DNA of 64,000 nucleotides from contig OZ005689.1 in NCBI GenBank assembly GCA_963930775.1, positions 18,251,775 to 18,315,774 of the forward strand, in the 5' to 3' direction. Positions 33,529 through 45,315 of this stretch are shown here, piece after piece. The position numbers were made by a program, and so were the translations under genes. The notes under the pieces were generated by a model. That model did no database searches and was not told where the DNA came from. It was given only the letters and a program-made list of their open reading frames with translations. Within the stretch, counting starts at the first letter, position 1, and each line of letters starts with the position of its first letter. Source of the stretch: Cliona cf. orientalis (taxonomy: Eukaryota > Porifera > Demospongiae > Clionaida > Clionaidae).

Positions 33529-36500
33529 ATGGCTACTAAAGGAAAGCAATCTCGCAAGGTTCCCAACAAATTCAAGGAAAGTTTGGTGCAGCCTAACTGC
33601 AATAGAGAAGCCAGCGGACACAAGTAAGTACATGTTTACATGCATGCACAGCGACAAGGGTAGGATATCTACAGCCTGATATATACAGCGTATGCCAGGC
33701 TGACAGGGATGTAAGCTTGATGCATATAAATAGAAAGTATCAGCTACATGTATATATCTTAATATTATCTTTATTACCTATCTATAATACTAGCTGGCTA
33801 TATTAAAGTGTGTTACCTGTCGGAGGTGTGAAATCGCAGGTGCTAGTTACATTAATTATATAATACACGGTGATAACTTTAACGCAGGCATCAGTAGGGT
33901 GAAGAGTTACAACAAAGATAATTGTGTGCGTGCATATAAATATTATATGTTGGTAAGGTGTATGCAAGTACAATTCTGGGTGGAGCCTGCAGCCATATTA
34001 TGTCCATATCCATATGTACCACATAATTGCTAGGGATTTTGAAGAACAATAGTCTTGTGTGCTGCCTGAATGAGATCGAACTTGATTGATCTTGCCATAT
34101 GAAACAAAACTAATTTTGCAGAATGGTTTTCTTTGCTCTGCCTGGAAAACAAGAAGTATATCAGCACTGCAAAGGATATGGAGACTGTTAAAGGGTTGGA
34201 AATTGGAGAAGAAATGAACTATGTCATATGGCAGTACAGAGCAGTAACATAATATTATCACCAACTTGTCCAATAGGTTGTGGTACAAACTGATTGTAAG
34301 CTAGAGGTGCTTACAGGAATCAAACAGATACTGGAAAGACTAGAGAAGAAAATCGACCTTGTGGTTTCTCAACTACCTCAGCACACATGGACATAAAGCA
34401 GAGGGATCTGGACAAATTAAGTCACCGCAAAAAATTATTAAACAAGAACAGACAAATAAGAAGTTCATTACAGTAAGTGACTGCAATGTATAGGTGTAAC
34501 ACAAAGACATACAATATTACAATGTGAGCATACTGTACATTTTCAGTTAAGGCCACACAGAATAAATTGTTTGTTTGAACTAACATGACCACAAAATAGT
34601 AGGGTCGGTCGGTCGGGCGGATGATAATTTAACCAAAGAATTTTAATTATAAGTGTCAGTGTTTCTATGTAAACTTGTAGTATTCCAGCTGTCTAGAGGC
34701 TTGTGCTGTGTGGTAGCTTAAAAATACATTTTTAAGACAGTCCTATTAAAAGTCTGAATCGGTATATATGCCTGTAGTAAACTCAGCTATTGGATGCTTT
34801 AAATTTTACAGTCGGTCGGGTTAGTTCAAACAAACATTTAATTCTGAATGGCCTAAAGTACAGAAAAATAATACAGTGTACGTATCACTGCTTAGATCTA
34901 CTTGCTGGGCAGAGCTGTCGCCACCACCTCTGCATTGGAAAAAACCTCTACCATACTAACAGTTTGCCAAGGTTCATATGAAGTACCTCGAAAGACGAAT
35001 GCAATCTAGGTCAGAGGGCACGATACCCGACCTCCTAGCTGAAGGACGAATGATTCAGAAACAAACCCTTCAAGGGCTCAGCCATCTCAGCCGGAAGAAA
35101 AGCACCTTCACCCGCGAGATTATTTGCAAAACAAATGTTTCAAGGAAAGTGCCACTCGACACTCCAAGAAGAGTTGACTCTGTTGGTGTTTTTGGTGAGG
35201 ATGATATGCGATCATATTTGACAAAACCCGGCATATGGGATCCGCGCGCTATTCGCGCAATGCACAGTTTTAGTACCTCAAGTCAAAAAATGTCAAAAGT
35301 TCAGTTTTTGTCATATTCATGCCAAAGAACCTTTCAAGGTACAATCATCAGCTAAAGATTACTGGATAGTAAACAAGTAGCCCTTGCTTACCTCTAAGCT
35401 TCCATGGTACTTTCTTGTAGCTTTTTGCAATTGTTTTCTATATAAAGCACGGCCAATGCGCCAGTACACTAAACCTAATGAGTCATGCATACCACTTGCA
35501 CAGAATATACTTCCAGGTCACGAGTTAAATTTAGAAACAGCCATGATGTCGTAGATCATTGTGGGATAGGGTTCCTACCTGCAACCACAAGTTAGTCTGC
35601 ACAGCAGCATGCACAACATGAACTCTCACAGCACCAAAATTTTTTATGACATCATGGTGAAGCTCTATTTTTAGTAAGAATGGTGTAGCATACACAATTA
35701 CAAGTAATCTAAAAATAAACACACAAGAAAGTATAAAAAGAGACAAGCATTTGCAAGTACTAAGGATGGAAACTGAAGCAGATTTAAGAAGACTTCTCAA
35801 GTGATTGTACAGGAAAGCTCCAGCGAGTGGACCTGATGCAAAAAAAATTAAATTTTCTCACGTGAAGGATGACGTTCAACGCCACTGTCCATCATCATCC
35901 ATCTCTACACAGTCATTATCCCGTGCAATTAGTGCACAATTTCCGAACACTGAAAGCAAGCATTTGGGGAAGGCACGACATGTGTACGTGTTTGGAATGG
36001 ATAGGATTTATGATGAGGGTACCACATCTACCGGCGTTGCTGGCACTGCAGACAGTTCCTCAGAACAAATCACTCTTCTTCAACGTCAGATTCACCTTCT
36101 ACAAAAGCAAGTCCATGAGGTAGAACAGCAGCAGGTGTCGCTCATCTCCACTCAAAAGCTAGATACTCAAATGAGTCAACTACTGCACCCACATCACAGC
36201 ATTTTCCATGGTCCTAATACAATCAGTCACTTTGACAAACTGTCAGTTGATGCGATAGTCACGGAGTTAGTTACCCATGCTCCCGACGTGTATGAATTGT
36301 TGAATTTTCTGGGCCAGACTAGCCGGCACGATGAGGAAGACGATCTTGCACAACTCAATAAACTTCAAATGATGACATCAGCGACAGCTCTGCTGAAGTG
36401 TAGATCAGTTCAGGTACTTGGTGTTCAGCTTCTCCTCGCTTTTATGTTGCACAATCTACAAACAGACAGGTATATTCACTATTCACTATATTATAGTATT

Positions 36501-39500
36501 ATGCATAATACTGTGCGTGTATAGCGTAAAGTGCCAATTAATGACATACGTTTTTTGCCGCGGTGTGCTGTAGCGTAGGAACATCGCCTGAACTTCGAAC
36601 TTGGACCAGTAGGTAGGGCATCGTCACGACTATAAGTCCATATGGTTTGTCATGAAATCGTTAAAAATGAGATAGCGCCGCGAACTTTTGTTAAAAGTCG
36701 CGGAAATCAATTATCGGCACCGTGTACGTACTATCGGAAATCCCATACACTACTGTACATCGATTATCGACAATACAAGTTTTGATAGCCCACAGCTGAC
36801 TACTAGAACACGCAAAAATTCTGAAAACATTACTAGCCGTTGCCTAATTACATATTATAAATATTCAGCATGATTACTGTAATTTATTGTCTGAATTTTC
36901 TGCAGGAATTATTCAAGTCACAATCGTCCAAGAAATACAGAATTATTGCATAAACACAACAAAATGGACATAATAGTTTTTTACCATCACTATTTAGTTC
37001 AATATCACTAATGCATACTTCATGTAACCATCTTTTACATGCACATTCTACCCACTCATAGCCAATACCTAATTCTTGATCTTCTTGAAATGTTCCAAAG
37101 CACACGCAACATTGATTAATGTCGATATTCTCAGTATCCAATGGTCGATAGTCAACTCTTGCTCTAACATTAGCCACTCTTGACTCTCGAGAACGCAATG
37201 TGGAAAGACTCGATGTACAGCTAGCTGACTTGGATAGATGATTGACACTAGTGGAGCTTCAAGGTGGCGATGAATTTTCTGCTGTCTTTTGCTTCTTTGT
37301 CACCAAATCTGAAGCTGGTATTTCCTCTTCTTTGATCTACTTTCTCGCTGCTTAGCGGCTAGCTCTGCTTTCTTGGCTGTCTCTTCGGCCTTTTTCTTGG
37401 AAGCTGCTTCTCTCTCTGCTCTTTTCTGCTCTCTCTCCAGTTTTCGTTTTTCTTTCTCTTCCAGAAGTTTCTTCTTTTTCTCCTCTCGCTCTTGTATCAT
37501 GTTCAAGCATGCATTGTGCACTCGTCAAAATTCTAGCTCCAGAAACTCTCTTAGATACTGATGAATTCTTACTTTTGGGAGTGGTACTTGGAACGTACTG
37601 TACAAGATACTTAGATATATACTTTAGTTCACTTGCAGGCCCATCACTTGTAGGGGAATGGTTCGTCGATGAAGAGATTAATGACGTAGTAGTAATCACA
37701 GAACCAGAAGTGAGTACACGAGGGTAAGTAGACGTTGGCGTTGAATTAGGTACACTGTCACGGGATTTTACAGTAACTGCTGCCGACTCAGGAGATGCAG
37801 GGGTACGAAAAGAGGTTGATGATGGAGTAGAACCAGAAGTGAGTACACGAGGGTAAGTAGACCTTGGTGTTGAGTTAGGTACACTGTAAGGTGGTTTTAC
37901 ATTAGCTGCTGCCGTCTCAGGAGATGCAGGGGTATGAGAAGTGGTCGATGATAGAGTAGAACCAGGAGTGAGTACATGAGGGTAAGTAGACCTTGGTATT
38001 TAGGTACACTGTCAGGTGGTTTTATATTAGCAGCTGCCATCTCAGGTGAAGAAGATATTGATGTTGCAGCCACTCCAGAATGCTTCATAGACGCAAGTGT
38101 TGGTGTACCAGCAGTTTCAAGATGCTTTAGTGCAGTTATCGCCTCAGTAGGCTTCGGGGACATCCTTATATCCACAACTCCAGAAACTGGTGATGTAGTG
38201 GCTCGTCCAGAAGAATTTGGTGTGTTTGGCAGTCCATTAGGCCCCAGAAGAGCAGTTACTCCAGGAAGCTCACATGTAGCAGTCAGCTCTATTTGCTTAG
38301 AGGACCCTTTGACTTCTCTTGATGGCTTTGGTCTTGCAGTCAGCTGCATTCCAGGAAATTTGGCCAAACTAGCTATTCCGGCAGATTTCGATGTTGTGGG
38401 GGACCTATCTGGAGACAGTGACATATTGTCCAGTGTAGAGGAAGTGTTAGAGGTAGCTCCACTAGATTTCATTGTGGTGGGGGTCTTGTCTGGAGACGGT
38501 GACACATTATCCAGTGTGGTCAAAGTGCATCCTTTCAAGTACAGCTCCACCCAATTCATCACTGTCTCCTCTCCAGTGGTCTTCACTAGCACCATGATCG
38601 ACACTGTTTCGTCTTGGTCTCCACCTCCCTCACTTGGTTTAGCCCCTCCTTCATGTGCATTACTATCTTCTTTCCCAGTTCCTAGTCGACAGTCAATGGC
38701 ATTGGGGTTGAACGGATACACTCCACATCTCCTAAACCCAGAACTAATAGTAGATGGAGTCATTGTCTTAGACCAAGCTTGATTGAGCAATGGAGAAAAT
38801 TTGTACTTGGTTATTAGCTTTCCAGGGTTAGACTGCATGTAGGTGTGTGAAACATCTTGCCAGTGTTGCTTTAGTGATCTAAAAACACTAGCGTCAAGTG
38901 GCTGAGACTCGTGCGTTGTGTGGGGAGGTAGGCAGAATACAATGATGTCATGATCCTTTGCATACTGAATAAATTCCGGTTGGAAATGAGAACTATGCCC
39001 ATCTAGTAACAGCAATAGAGGCCTAGCACTCACAGCTAACTGTAAGAAATGATCTGTCAGCCATCATTTGAATAACTGAGTATCCACCCAACCTTTCTGG
39101 CTTGTCCCATAGGTGGTTCCTGGCACCTCTCCCTCGGTCCAATTGTGGTTGAGATTTTTGGCATCAAATATCACAAATGGCGGTATGTGGCTTCCAGCAG
39201 CGTTTACACATCCAATTATAGTAATTTGGCTTTTGTTTCCAGATGTACGTGATCGAACTTTCTTTTGACCTTTTCTTGTGACTATTTTTGGTGGACGATG
39301 ATCAAGAGGGATGCCAGTTTCATCTACATTGTAAATCTGACCTGGCAAATCCGTCAAACCATGCTCTAAGAGGATGTCTTTCAACAGGTTGAAGTATGTT
39401 TGTATTGTTTCTTCGTTTAGACAATCCATACGAACATTGGCCGTTGCACCACCTTTGCTAAGTGAGAGGCTTGGTCGTCTCGCCATGAATCTGCGATACC

Positions 39501-42351
39501 AACTGTGCGATACCTTCTTATCCTTCTTTAACACTCCTTTATCTTTTGCTACATTTTCAGCTGTGGACATGATCTGCTTCCTAGATTTTCCATACCCTGC
39601 CTTGGACATCAACAAGAAAATCAGAGAGTTCTGTCTTTTCTGCTTTGCTCAAGTATGGTTTCGGGCCAGGATTGGTCCCGTGCTTAACTTTTCCAATTAC
39701 TCGATCGTGCAGGGTCGAGCCAGGGACTCCATGTAGTGTGGCTGCTGTTAGGACTGGTGTGCCATCGCGTACCAATGTGAGAGCAGCCAACATCGACTCT
39801 TCGCTCCATTGCTTACGCTTTACTTTTACTTTGGCAGGGCTCAAGTGTGTTCGAGGATGCTCAAGCCTTTTCGATCTCCTCTGCTTTGGGGTAGAACTCT
39901 GAGGCTTAGATTTAGCCATAGCCGCGGTGATAGCTTGGCATCACAAATGGTATGTTCTTATAAAGTAAAAAATGATAAAAAGGATCATTCAATTATTGCT
40001 ATCATAGGCTTAGTCAAGGATAACTAACCTCCAAACGTTGGTGAAATGCCCAACAAAACAACCTGATCATGGACACCATAAAGAGCCCGAGAATAGCTAT
40101 CACGGCGGTCGGCGCAATGATCCGTATACTCATCCTTAACCCCTCGTAAACTACATGTCGATAATCGATACCCCCATTTCCAATAATAGAGCCCTGTTGG
40201 TATTTGGTACATTGCGCTATGTACTTATTTCAGGCAATTGCAGTCTTAAATCACATGGGCGTGTGTGCATCATAATATACTACCTAGTGCTTGGAAGTAT
40301 TTGAAACCTCTCACAAACGAAGCAAGATACTTAGAAACTATAAGAAGTGGTCACTGGATTTGGGCTTACGATAATCTCAATCTCAAACAACACATTCGCC
40401 ATGAACATGAAGGCAAGTCTTGTACATGTACATATTATTGAACATCATACAGCATTAAAATTAATTACATGTACCTTATTACTTGACAACAGATCGTCAC
40501 TCGTCCATGATGAACGTGACATCACGGTTGGCCATTAGGATCAGGCACATCCCAGATTTTGAATTTGACTGGTCTGACGAAACTCCTCAACGATCACGTC
40601 AGTCAATTACCATTGAGGATGTTTCACCAAGTCAGAGTGATGCTCGAGTGCTGAAGCAACGTGCAATCCAGTTCATCATGGAATTCCTGGTCAAGACATT
40701 CTCCAACCTTCAAGATCTGGAAGAGTTTATTCCTCCTGTAGAGCCTATCCACCCGGTGCAGAAGTCTGAGGTAGTACCAATGAAACTGTTGCTGAAGGAT
40801 GAAAAATACAAAACAGAAACGATTGACATCCTTGCACAGTTATACAGTGATGCAGCTCTTTCTGGTGACCATCAGGTGCTTACTACACATGTATCCATGC
40901 ACTGTCATAATCCAATTTTAATTGATACTATGCTCACTCTAAGATGCACACATGTGTACTGTATATACTTGTACAAGCACATGTGTACACATACATGGTA
41001 TCGTGCAATGAATCAATTACCTTTTGCAGATAGTGGTCGGGGATCAACTAACATGCAAGGTGATCAGAGGAAGTAAATCATGGAGGTCCCCAGAGCCAGA
41101 CCCCAAGGATAAACTTGTGTGGGCTAATGAAGTTCCTGGTAAGCTACATGTACATGTATATTATATTAATCAACACATGTACGTATCTTAATTTTCTAAT
41201 TCCTATTTTGGCTTGTAGGTGATTTTCATTTTTTGTGGGAGTGCTTGAGGGTGATTTTTCTTATGTTTTGGGAGCCACATGGTAATCATGGATCACTTAG
41301 CAGCATGAGGGATAAAGTTAACCGCAAGCAAGTTGACAAAGGGGTGAAGGTGTATAGCACAGGAGATGAATTCTTAGTTCATACCTTCAAAGCTCACCTT
41401 GCGGCAAGGATCTGCACCTGTCTGAACCTGCAATCAACATCTGATGTCATCCCACACGACAAATCTCTACAGTGGTTGCAGGCGACAGCACAGAGGCTGC
41501 TTCCTGAGATGATAATGCCAGCCACCTCCAGTGATCCAGTCTACGCAATGCATCGATCCTTTCTCCACACTTTCTTCCTGTACATTGATCTCAGGAATGC
41601 CATCAGATACGAATATGGTGCACACATCGTGAGATTGTGGAAATTGTGGTTACCCAGGCTGATTGGAACTGGGCGTAAAAACTACGCAGCTGAGTGTGTC
41701 CACATGATAGCAAATCTGTGTGCTGACCTGCCACATCACTTGGCATACATCGCTACTCACAATTGCACGGTCAACATGGAAGGAAAACCTGGTAGGGGAA
41801 AGCCAATCGACGAAATGGTTGAACACTACAACCTGTAAGTCAATACACATACATACACCATACATCATACACCATACACCATACACCACATAAATTAATA
41901 TCATTGCACAAAATTTCCATACCAAATTATTACAACAATTATACTTGTACATTCTAGTGTTTTGAAGGTGACTATGAGAGGAGGAGGAGGTAATGTTACA
42001 CAAACTCACGCTGAAGATGTATCTCTGTGTGCACTCTTCCTCATGGATGCCTCTAAAAAGGTGGACCACGAGTTCAAAACACGACAGTCGACAGCTCACA
42101 CCATTCGAGATGCTGAAAGGGACATCTGTAAGCTGACCACCTCCCTTCTAGAGAGCATGGTGACTTTTGAAAACTCAAAAAGAGACTCTCCGCCATTCAC
42201 CAATCCAACCAATGCTGGTCACAAGAAGATTGCCACCACGTCTTGGGTAGCAGACACACTCCTGTCAACAAGCAGTATTGATGATCTGCAGTTGGAAGAA
42301 AACGATACAGAGTTAGCCGACCTTAATTATGAACTATCAGACGTCATTTGA
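33529..42351 (+). CDS. DUF6589 protein, seven exons, intact frame
   Basis: Predicted exons are 33529-33623, 35813-36469, 40288-40412, 40493-40875, 41030-41138, 41219-41834 and 41958-42351, totalling 2,379 nt (792 codons plus stop). All junctions are GT-AG except the third intron, which is GC-AG (GAAG|GCAAGT), and every phase matches. The N-terminus is basic (MATKGKQSRKVPNKFKES). A coiled coil follows (LLQRQIHLLQKQVHEVEQQQ), then DUF6589: SGHWIWAYDNLNLKQHIRHE, MNVTSRLAIRI, IVVGDQLTCK, WANEVPGDFHFLWECLRVIF, STGDEFLVHTFKAHLAARIC, DLRNAIRYEYGAHIVRLWKL and GTGRKNYAAECVHMIANLCA. DUF6589 has no established biochemistry; its many copies in some genomes suggest a transposon link. Compared with relatives, the short stretch before WKYL (GHASKQVFTRL-like) seems absent, so a small exon in the 3.8-kb second intron may be missed. 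The C-terminus is acidic. Confidence 0.8.
33624..35812 (+). other. Intron 1 of the DUF6589 gene
   Basis: Begins GTAAGT and ends TGTACAG. Contains a possible unused coding patch (QILERLEKKIDLVVSQLPQ near 34325), a GGTCGGTCGGGCGG tract near 34605, and the dispersed repeat at 35213-35320. The exon-like ORF at 34978-35355 runs into that repeat and was not accepted. Confidence 0.5.
35213..35320 (+). repeat. GCATATGGGATCCGCG dispersed repeat
   Basis: TTTGACAAAACCCGGCATAT, GGGATCCGCG and GCAATGCACAGTTTTAGTA match the repeat at 19588-19740 and, inverted, 12.25 kb. Confidence 0.55.
36884..39919 (-). pseudogene. pogo-type transposase with coiled coil and PHD-like finger
   Basis: Starts at 39919 with a psq-type helix-turn-helix (WSEESMLAALTLVRDG..HGVPGSTLHDRV). 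A CENP-B-type HTH follows (SHSWYRRFMARRPSLSLSKG). The DDE_1 core has QIYNVDETGIPLD (first D), LLLLLDGHSSHFQPEF (second D) and TTHESQPLDASVF (third D). Next are a Ser/Thr/Pro linker with three 43-residue repeats, a Lys/Glu/Arg coiled coil (37521-37300) and a cysteine-rich finger CCVCFGTF..WVECACKRWLHEVC..CPFCC. This C-terminal finger is known from pogo transposases of some basal animals. Lesions: a frameshift near 39600, a TGA at 39064-39066 within FK-WLTDHF, and shifts before the coiled coil and the finger. It lies antisense inside the second intron of the DUF6589 gene. Confidence 0.85.
37701..38087 (-). repeat. 129-bp (43-residue) coding tandem repeat
   Basis: GAACCAGAAGTGAGTACACG starts units at 37701, 37830 and 37959, exactly 129 bp apart. 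As 129 is divisible by three, the unit adds 43 residues per copy to the transposase linker. Later copies are slightly diverged. Confidence 0.85.
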
Positions 42352-42479
42352 CTTGAGTCCAGTGATGATAGAGACAATGGTCCATCCACATATGTATTTA
42401 CAAACACTACATAATTATAGAGAGTATACAAAAGCAACTAACATAATCATCTCTTTTTCCTTGAATTGTTTGTACACGA

Positions 42480-44471
42480 AACTAATGAACAATTATCACA
42501 AATAATTTGAAAAAAAGTGATCTTGAGATCAGGCCAGATACCAAAAAGTTCTGCCGGTGTATTTTATCATCAATAACTTTAATATACTTTGCTTCGGCAC
42601 ACAACTTATCTATTACACTATCTGAACAGACAAAACTGACACCAACCATATAAAAATCATCCCTTTGGTCGATAAAATCCTGTCGGGCTTGAATCAATTT
42701 TGCTCTCTAACCAACTTTATCTACGGTTCTTACTTCCACCTTGCGCTTCCTTCTGGTTGCCACTCCTGGATCTAATAATATTATAGCTAGTTTAGTATAC
42801 AAAGGGAGTGTGAGTGCTGATTTGCAACAACAATCACAACACTTGAATCCAGGGCTGCTGAGTGTGGATGGATCTCCAAGACACTCAAGCAAACATCTCA
42901 TCCTGCAAATTTCACCACCTTGAATAAGGCCTGCATCTTTCTCGGGATGCTTCCTGATGGTGTGAAACAAATGACCCCGAGCAACAGAGCCATTTCGTCC
43001 AGCGCAACCAAAAAGCTACCATGAAAGAGAGGCTTATTCAGCTGTACCAAACCAAAGATTAATGTATACCATATACCTGATAAAGCTGAGCAATTGTACT
43101 AGGTGTTCCATAAACTACTAGAAGGTCAACGTCTGGAATATCCATCCCCTATGAAGTACGCAATTATGAAAAATAAACAAAATCGATTCAATACTATAAT
43201 TATTATGTGTGTGCATACCATCCCAAATGCAATAGTAGCCACAAGACATCGCAACTTGGATGTGCTACTTGAAAACTCCTGGTACGTTGAATGTCTTGTT
43301 GATGAGGTGAGGTCAGCATGATACACTCCAACACATTACTTCTTGGCAGATACCGCTTTTAAGAAATGATACACCTTGCAAGCTGTGTTTTTGCTGGGAA
43401 CATATAAGATAGTCTTGGGAATACTAGATACTAGGAGGAGGACTCTTTAAACTGGCCGAAAACCCATGCAAATCTCTCTATAATTATGAAAATTGAATAA
43501 TAGCTATGGTGCAATGATAAACAAATATTACTTACACTCAAAGAGGCCATAGGGCAAGCTGATATAAATACGTTAGGTCTATCAAGGCAACAGGAAACAG
43601 TTATGGGAGAGCAAAGGTGAAGTGTATTGGTAATGTCGGCCTGAACTTGAGGAGGAGCTGATGCAGTCAGAGCCATGAAGGGAACGTCCACTAATGCTCG
43701 TGTCTCGCCAATATGCTTAAAATCTTTTCTGAATTCCTTACCCCTATACACATACACATATACGACATAACATACACAAATATAAGCCATAAGTACACAT
43801 GCATGATGCTGACCACTGTAATACAGTGAGCTTTGTCTACGGCAATGAGCGTGAGCTTGAGCTTCACATAGGCGTTTGTAAACACTTTCCTCCACTCAGC
43901 AGCTACTGCTGTTTCTGGCAACATGAAAACTTAAAACAAATTTTACCAATAAAGTGGTGATGATATAATAGTCATAAGGTATCTAACCAAATCGGAATTT
44001 TCCAGAAACAATGTTGGCAATCTGACCTACAGTGACTGCGTGAGTAGCTGAAATGCCTATAGCTTTCAACTGACCAATCTATACAACTAGAAATACTAAA
44101 ATGAAAATAAAATCAACAAAAATGTACATACCTGCTGCTATATCAAACCGACCAAAGGCCTGATAATATTGCCCATGGCTAATAGACAATGGCACAAGGA
44201 ACATGCAGAGGGTTTTTCCTCCGCCAGTGGGCATACGTATGAACGTATCCCGACCATGGGCCACAGGAAGGAGAGCTTCAAGCTGACCGGGACGAAAACT
44301 TGCAAAACCATAGTAAGAGCGTAGGGCATCTGTCAACTTATTTTGAGCAGTACATGCATTGGACAAACGACCACTTGTCCTAGTCTGGGGTACCAGCCCC
44401 TTTGCAAAATGCTTGGCACTGATCACTGCATAACACTTTGTAACTGGACATCTTGCAGCTGACAGGTGCAA
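42480..44471 (-). pseudogene. RecQ-like DNA helicase pseudogene
   Basis: RecQ helicases unwind DNA 3' to 5' using ATP. Exon 44471-44132 holds motif 0/I (FRPGQLEALLPVAHGRD, MPTGGGKTLCMFLVPL). Exon 44078-43988 gives IGQLKAIGISATHAVTVGQI. An exon from 43929 gives LPETAVAAEWRKVF and the DEAH-box site, here LIAVDKAHC (Glu to Lys, codon 43832-43834). Further exons give GETRALVDVPFMALTASAPP (motif III), YHADLTSSTRHSTYQEFSSS, CLVATIAFGM joined to GMDIPDVDLLVVYGTPS (motif V), and LFGCAGRNGSVARGH (motif VI, usual GRAGR with Arg to Cys, codon 43004-43006). The end is a cysteine-rich zinc region (CRMRCLLECLG..CCDCCC). A frameshift near 43430 and a TAA at 43336-43338 add to these losses. Introns otherwise keep GT-AG consensus, so the copy arose by DNA, not retroposition. 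Confidence 0.75.
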
Positions 44472-44840
44472 ATTGAAAATTCGATTTCACCGCCAAAAAC
44501 CTTCGATCATACCAGCTGATCAGGTACACACATGATTTAGCTTGGCCCCAAGCCAATGGACCAACATAGTGCGAGCGCTACACAGTAGTAGCGCTCATTT
44601 TACCAAGTCTCATCATCACTGGACCCGTTATTTACATTAGTAGTCTTCTTTAGAGCGAAGGACACGGGCCTTTGAGTCGGTCATCCAGTGCCGCCAAATG
44701 CCGCGATCTTCCCGGTAAATCCACATGCGGCAACATCCAAAGGTACGTGGGTGGCATCATTTGGAATGCATTTTTGTGGTTAGCGCTGCGCCGCCCCGCC
44801 CACATTCATTGATTGATGACGTTTCATGCGTGACGTCGCG
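44472..44840. other. Spacer upstream of the RecQ relic
   Basis: No ORF; likely former promoter region of the helicase copy. Confidence 0.3.
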
Positions 44841-44841
44841 T

Positions 44842-44925
44842 ACCAGGCCCTCCTCCCCTCCCACTTTTTGCGTGCAACATTAAAAGCTGGGAGATCGAGA
44901 GGGGGCCTGGGGACGAGGCTATCAA
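44842..44925. repeat. Short palindromic CCAGGCC..GGCCTGGGGACGAGGCTA repeat
   Basis: ACCAGGCCCTCCTCCCCTCC is inverted as GAGGGGGCCTGG, followed by GGACGAGGCTA. A sister copy at 45807-45862 has the same ends and closing phrase. It is probably a very small MITE. Confidence 0.55.
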
Positions 44926-44949
44926 CCATACATAAAACTCAACTTTCAC

Positions 44950-44995
44950 AGAATACCATATGCCGGGTTTTCTTGGAGATGGTCACATATGCTGC
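44950..44995 (-). repeat. GTGACC..GAAAACCCGGCATATG fragment
   Basis: ACCATATGCCGGGTTTTCTT then GGTCACATATG is the inverse of the dispersed motif seen near 19.6 and 35.2 kb. Confidence 0.55.
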
Positions 44996-45180
44996 TTTCC
45001 AGTCAAACAGTGTCTGAAGTTTTACGGAGTAAACATCTGGATGCTCAAGGGCTAACACAGAAGGCTTTATTTTCATCAGACACTTTTCCTCCTTTACCTG
45101 ATGAGGTCATCTACGAATGTATTGATGCTGCCAAACAAATGGATAGCTCCGTAGGACCTTCTGGATTGAATACTCACGCT
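44996..45180 (+). pseudogene. Non-LTR retrotransposon fragment, pre-RT region
   Basis: The reading VSEVLRSKHLDAQGLTQKAL, PPLPDEVIYECIDAAKQ and SSVGPSGLNTHAWTHMC resembles the region just before the reverse transcriptase of certain non-LTR elements, where a GPSGLDA-W motif is conserved. Only about 60 residues remain and no RT domain follows. The match rests on remembered family patterns, so confidence is moderate. Confidence 0.45.
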
Positions 45181-45315
45181 TGGACACATATGTGCTGTTC
45201 ATTCAAAGAGGCATCAGATGATGGTGATTCTTGTGCTCACAACGACGATGACACAACCGATTGCTTTACCTCTTGTGCATGCGCTTGGGGTAATGAGCTA
45301 GCCAGGAGATCATAA

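Larger units (their letters stand above)
36759..40169 (-). mobile_element. Possible extent of the intronic pogo element
   Basis: ATCGATTATCGACA at 36759-36772 is inverted exactly at 40156-40169 and encloses the whole pogo coding region. A 14-bp inverted pair is weak evidence and clear TA flanks were not found, so these may be internal rather than terminal repeats. Confidence 0.4.

Noticed and set aside
34978..35355. 125-codon ORF as an extra exon of the DUF6589 gene
   Set aside because: Exon 1 joins 35813 directly in frame, and the ORF reads through a dispersed repeat.
39064..39066. Selenocysteine reading of TGA in pogo, and likewise at 60592 in the Harbinger nuclease
   Set aside because: Both genes have other lesions, and no SECIS-like hairpin was looked for successfully; plain nonsense mutations are simpler.
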